Origin: Rhodopseudomonas pseudopalustris
GTDB taxonomy: Bacteria; Pseudomonadota; Alphaproteobacteria; Rhizobiales; Xanthobacteraceae
Assembly: GCF_900110435.1 (NCBI RefSeq)
Contig: NZ_FODT01000006.1
Span: forward strand, 62,001 to 126,000
DNA: 64,000 nucleotides
Direction: 5' to 3'
The translations under genes and the position numbers were made by a program. The notes under the pieces are model-generated. The model worked only from the letters and a program-made list of their open reading frames with translations, was not told where the DNA came from and ran no database searches. Of this stretch, positions 61,358 through 64,000 are shown one piece after another. Position 1 is the first letter of the stretch. Every line of letters begins with the position of its first letter.

Positions 61358-62305
61358 TCACATCGGCCGGTAGGCGTGGACGTCGGAGGGCACGGTGACG
61401 CCGAGCTTGATCTGGCCGACCGAGCGGATGATGTCGTCGCCGAGAAGCTGCGCGAAGCAGGCGTAGCCCCAATCGTTCATGTGCAGGCCGTCGGCGGTGA
61501 CGAAAATCTCGAACGGCAGCGCCTGCTGCTCGTGCCAGTCTTTCATCACCTCGAAGCGCGGGAAGATGCCGACATGGCGCAGCTCGGCGAGCCGGCCCAG
61601 CGCCTTGATCATCTTGCCGGCACTCTCGGCGCGCTCATTGACCCGCGGCGCGTATTGTGGATCGACCAGCACGACATCGGCCTCCGCGGCCTGGATCGCG
61701 GCGATGCCTGCTTCGACCAGCCGGCCGGTGTCGGCCGGATCGAGATTGCGCAGGATGGCGTTGGTGCCGACCTGCCAGATCACCAGATCCGGCTTGGCGT
61801 CGAGCACCGTTGTCTTCAGCCGCTGCATCATCTCGGGCGCGTCCTCGCCGCCCTTGCCGCTGTTGATCACGGTGATGTCGGCAGTCGGGTAATGGCGGCG
61901 CAGCCGCTCGGCGAGACGGGTCGGATAGGTGTAGGCCGGCGACGTGCTGCCATGGCCCTGCGTCGACGACGAACCGAACGCCACGATCACCACCGGCAGG
62001 CCGTCGACCAGTTTGCGGGCGACATGGGGCAGCGAGCCCATCGACTTGCTACCGCCCCGCGGCGGCAGGCACGGCACCCTGGTCAGAACGTCGCCGGCCT
62101 GCTTGGCGGCATCCTTCATCCTGTCGATCGCCTTGCCGGCGAGGCCCTTCTGCGCCGGGTCGCGGTCGACCGGCGCCGCGTCGGCTCTGGCCGGATCCGG
62201 CGCAGCCTGGGCGGTTTGCGCGGACGCACCCGGCATTGTGCCGCCAAACAATATCGCCGCCGAAAACATCGCGGCGGCGAACCTCGCGCAACTTCGACTC
62301 CTCAT
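61358..62305 (-). CDS. Secreted SGNH/GDSL hydrolase
   Basis: 315 residues with a signal peptide (ARFAAAMFSAAILFGGTMPGASA). SGNH blocks: I, VAFGSSSTQGHG (Ser); III, IWQVGTNAIL (Gly, Asn); V, TADGLHMNDWGY (Asp, His). Complete catalytic set, so likely an esterase acting on acyl groups of envelope sugars. ATG 62305 overlaps the stop of the upstream SGNH gene (TAATG). Third gene of the OpgC-like operon. Confidence 0.88.
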   Translation of the reverse strand: MRSRSCARFAAAMFSAAILFGGTMPGASAQTAQAAPDPARADAAPVDRDPAQKGLAGKAIDRMKDAAKQAGDVLTRVPCLPPRGGSKSMGSLPHVARKLVDGLPVVIVAFGSSSTQGHGSTSPAYTYPTRLAERLRRHYPTADITVINSGKGGEDAPEMMQRLKTTVLDAKPDLVIWQVGTNAILRNLDPADTGRLVEAGIAAIQAAEADVVLVDPQYAPRVNERAESAGKMIKALGRLAELRHVGIFPRFEVMKDWHEQQALPFEIFVTADGLHMNDWGYACFAQLLGDDIIRSVGQIKLGVTVPSDVHAYRPM

Positions 62306-63084
62306 TAACGCAGCGTCCTCAACTCCGATGGATTGATCTTCGTCGCATCGATCACGAAGCTCGACAGCGCGCGCGCGATGCAATTGTGCACCCGCATCGC
62401 CAGGTCGATGCCCGGCGAAGGGCTGAACAGATCGAATTCTCCAGTCTCGTTCCAATGCCGCATCAGCGCAAACCGATCGAACAGCGGCGCATCGTGCTCC
62501 TGTCCCACCACCCGCATATTATCGAGATAGGGCGCCGGATTGATCATGGTTTCGGTGCGGGGGCTGTATTGCAGATTCATCAGGATGACGTCGGCGCCGG
62601 CCTTCTTCGACGCTTCGATGCCGTCGCCGAGCGCGCTGCGGAATTCGTCGGGATCGACCGAGCGGATCGCGTCGTAAGTGCCGGTTTGCCAGATCAGCAA
62701 GGCAGGCTTGCGCTCGGCGACGAGCTGGCCGAGGCCGGGCGCGACTTCGGCGGCGGTGCGCTTCGCCCGCATCTCGACGGTGACGTTGACGGCGACGCCG
62801 GGCAGCCTTTCGCGGAGTTGCGTCTGCAACCGCGCCGGATAGGCCGTGCTCTCGGCCGAGCCGATGCTGGAGGAGCGGCTACCGATCACCAGAATATCGA
62901 GCTTGCGGTCGGTCTTCAGCGCGGTGGCGACCTTGGCCAGGGTGGCGTCGGTCGACAGCAGATAGGCCGGCGCGTCGCAATTCTGCGGCGACGTCTCGGG
63001 CGCGGCGCAAGCCGGCGTTCCAAGCGCTGCCAGCAGGGCGATGCCCAGCACAAATCCAAAGCTGGCCATCCTGCCGGCCATCAT
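62305..63084 (-). CDS. SGNH-hydrolase-like protein, degenerate active site
   Basis: 259 residues with a signal peptide (ASFGFVLGIALLAALGTPACA). Block I is present (VIGSRSSSIGS), but block III reads IWQTGTYDAI, with Tyr instead of Asn. The C-terminal region has no clear DGxH motif, only GIDLAMRVHN. It may be a degenerate partner of the downstream hydrolase or use other residues. The ATG at 63084 overlaps the OpgC stop (ATGA), evidence for translational coupling. Confidence 0.78.
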   Translation of the reverse strand: MMAGRMASFGFVLGIALLAALGTPACAAPETSPQNCDAPAYLLSTDATLAKVATALKTDRKLDILVIGSRSSSIGSAESTAYPARLQTQLRERLPGVAVNVTVEMRAKRTAAEVAPGLGQLVAERKPALLIWQTGTYDAIRSVDPDEFRSALGDGIEASKKAGADVILMNLQYSPRTETMINPAPYLDNMRVVGQEHDAPLFDRFALMRHWNETGEFDLFSPSPGIDLAMRVHNCIARALSSFVIDATKINPSELRTLR

Positions 63085-64000
63085 GCGTCGCCCCCCGCGA
63101 GATCGGCATCCGGGCTTGTTTTTTGACTTCCGCCCTTGGCCGCTGCGTTCTTGTACCACGAAAAAAGCCATGCTGACGCCGACATGATGATGATCCCGGT
63201 CAAGCTGACGAAGAAATGCATGACCGCTCCGCCGGCGATCTCGGCCAGCACGAAGTAGCCGGCAAATGCAAGGAAGATGCCCAGACAGAAGATTTCCAGC
63301 GAATGCTGCCCGCACAGGATCAACGGCCGCAGCCAGATCGAGTTCAGGCCGCGCCAGTCACGGTGCAGGAATCGGACGGTGATCGCCGCCAGCGCCAGGA
63401 AATGCGCGAACCGCAGCACGTCGAGATTGGGCTTGTCGATCGGATACATCCACTGTTCCAGCCATTTCGGCAGGGTATGGAACAGCTGCGGCATGTGCCA
63501 GGTCAGGGTGACGAAGAACGCCGCCAGCAGATAGGCGACCGCCACCCATAGGGTGATCGGCGACGCCAGCACCCGTGACAGGCGCTGCGCCCCACCCATC
63601 GCGCACCAGGCGCCGAACACGAACAGCAATTGCCATGCGTAAGGATTGAACGCCCAGACGCCGCTCGGATAGGCGGTCAGATGCAGGTCGAACTGCCAGG
63701 TCGCCGCATACAGGAATGTCGACAGCGCCAGAGCGACGTCGGGCGAGCGCCGCATCATCCACAGGATCGGCGGCAGGAAGAACATCAGCACGATGTAAAG
63801 CGGCAGCACGTCCATGTTGACCGGACGGAACCGCAGCAGCAGCGCCTGCACGATGGTGACGTCGGGCTGCTTGAGGAAATCCAGAATCCCCATTTCCTCG
63901 GTGTAGAGCGGGTTCTGGAAGCTGTTGGCGACGTAGGAGATTTCGGCCAGGAAGATGGTGAACAGGAAGACGTGGGCGACGTAGATCTGCCAGACCCGCT
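63081..64000 (-). CDS. OpgC-like membrane acyltransferase (5' end outside window)
   Basis: Open from the right edge to a stop at 63081; at least 306 residues. Multi-spanning membrane protein with RVWQIYVAHVFLFTIFLAEI, NPLYTEEMGILDFLKQPD, FRPVNMDVLPLYIVLMFF, FNPYAWQLLFVFGAW, and LRFAHFLALAAITVRFL, close to OpgC/MdoC-type succinyltransferases of periplasmic glucans. Overlaps the next gene by 4 bp. An internal ATG at 63893 is unlikely to be the start because the family block upstream of it is conserved. Confidence 0.87.
   Translation of the reverse strand, partial: RVWQIYVAHVFLFTIFLAEISYVANSFQNPLYTEEMGILDFLKQPDVTIVQALLLRFRPVNMDVLPLYIVLMFFLPPILWMMRRSPDVALALSTFLYAATWQFDLHLTAYPSGVWAFNPYAWQLLFVFGAWCAMGGAQRLSRVLASPITLWVAVAYLLAAFFVTLTWHMPQLFHTLPKWLEQWMYPIDKPNLDVLRFAHFLALAAITVRFLHRDWRGLNSIWLRPLILCGQHSLEIFCLGIFLAFAGYFVLAEIAGGAVMHFFVSLTGIIIMSASAWLFSWYKNAAAKGGSQKTSPDADLAGGDA

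Overview
The window is high-GC DNA from an alphaproteobacterium, most likely a Rhodopseudomonas/Bradyrhizobium-type member of the Nitrobacteraceae. The evidence is the argH-lptM-lysA block followed by tlpA, the TIGR02302/DUF4175 protein, DUF2125 and DUF2865 proteins, a two-domain dCTP deaminase, an SAM-II riboswitch in front of metZ, and several families of short palindromic intergenic repeats. No database search was run; family names come from visible motifs. Most of the window is ordinary chromosome, with an accessory stretch at about 36.8-50.3 kb.

Layout. 1-13.8 kb: 3' part of polA, pyrE, a DUF2865 secreted protein, a small hypothetical protein, glycogen phosphorylase, a thioesterase, arginase, an ABC-F ATPase, DUF2125 and ChaC. 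13.9-17.4 kb (minus strand): ftsE-ftsX-ydcF-plsC. 17.5-26.8 kb: zinc-ribbon protein, receiver-only regulator, TIGR02302 protein, a carboxymuconolactone decarboxylase-like protein, argH-lptM-lysA, tlpA, DUF1428, YjfB-like. 27-30.6 kb (minus): 3-hydroxyacyl-CoA dehydrogenase, etfBA, PduO-type cobalamin adenosyltransferase and a small membrane protein. 30.8-36.9 kb: YihY, hybrid histidine kinase, gluQ, alkA, cytochrome b561 and a DUF4010 membrane protein.

36.9-50.3 kb is more fluid: an LTXXQ protein, a PRC-barrel protein, an orphan TadG-like VWA protein, repeats, a 5'-truncated GH13 gene whose broken end lies 6 bp from the start of a molybdenum hydroxylase operon (PaoABC type), two low-complexity hypothetical proteins, a 48-residue membrane protein, and a Fic gene preceded by four copies of a 17-bp motif. 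A tRNA-Gly(CCC) closes this stretch. 50.6-64 kb: ogt, a MATE exporter, an unrecognised protein, a sorbosone-dehydrogenase-like lipoprotein, a TIGR03768 metallophosphoesterase, dcd, SAM-II/metZ, an L,D-transpeptidase, and a minus-strand operon of an OpgC-like acyltransferase with two SGNH hydrolases that runs off the right edge.

Functional links: EtfAB with the acyl-CoA dehydrogenase serve beta-oxidation-type metabolism. FtsEX, LDT and the lipid/envelope genes serve the cell envelope. MetZ is under SAM control. Ogt and AlkA repair alkylated DNA. The most notable observations are a PolA whose proofreading site looks inactivated and which carries an in-frame copy of an intergenic palindromic repeat, the truncated GH13/Pao junction, the repeats upstream of fic, and the metZ leader. 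I did not find a convincing new multi-gene defence or biosynthetic system.
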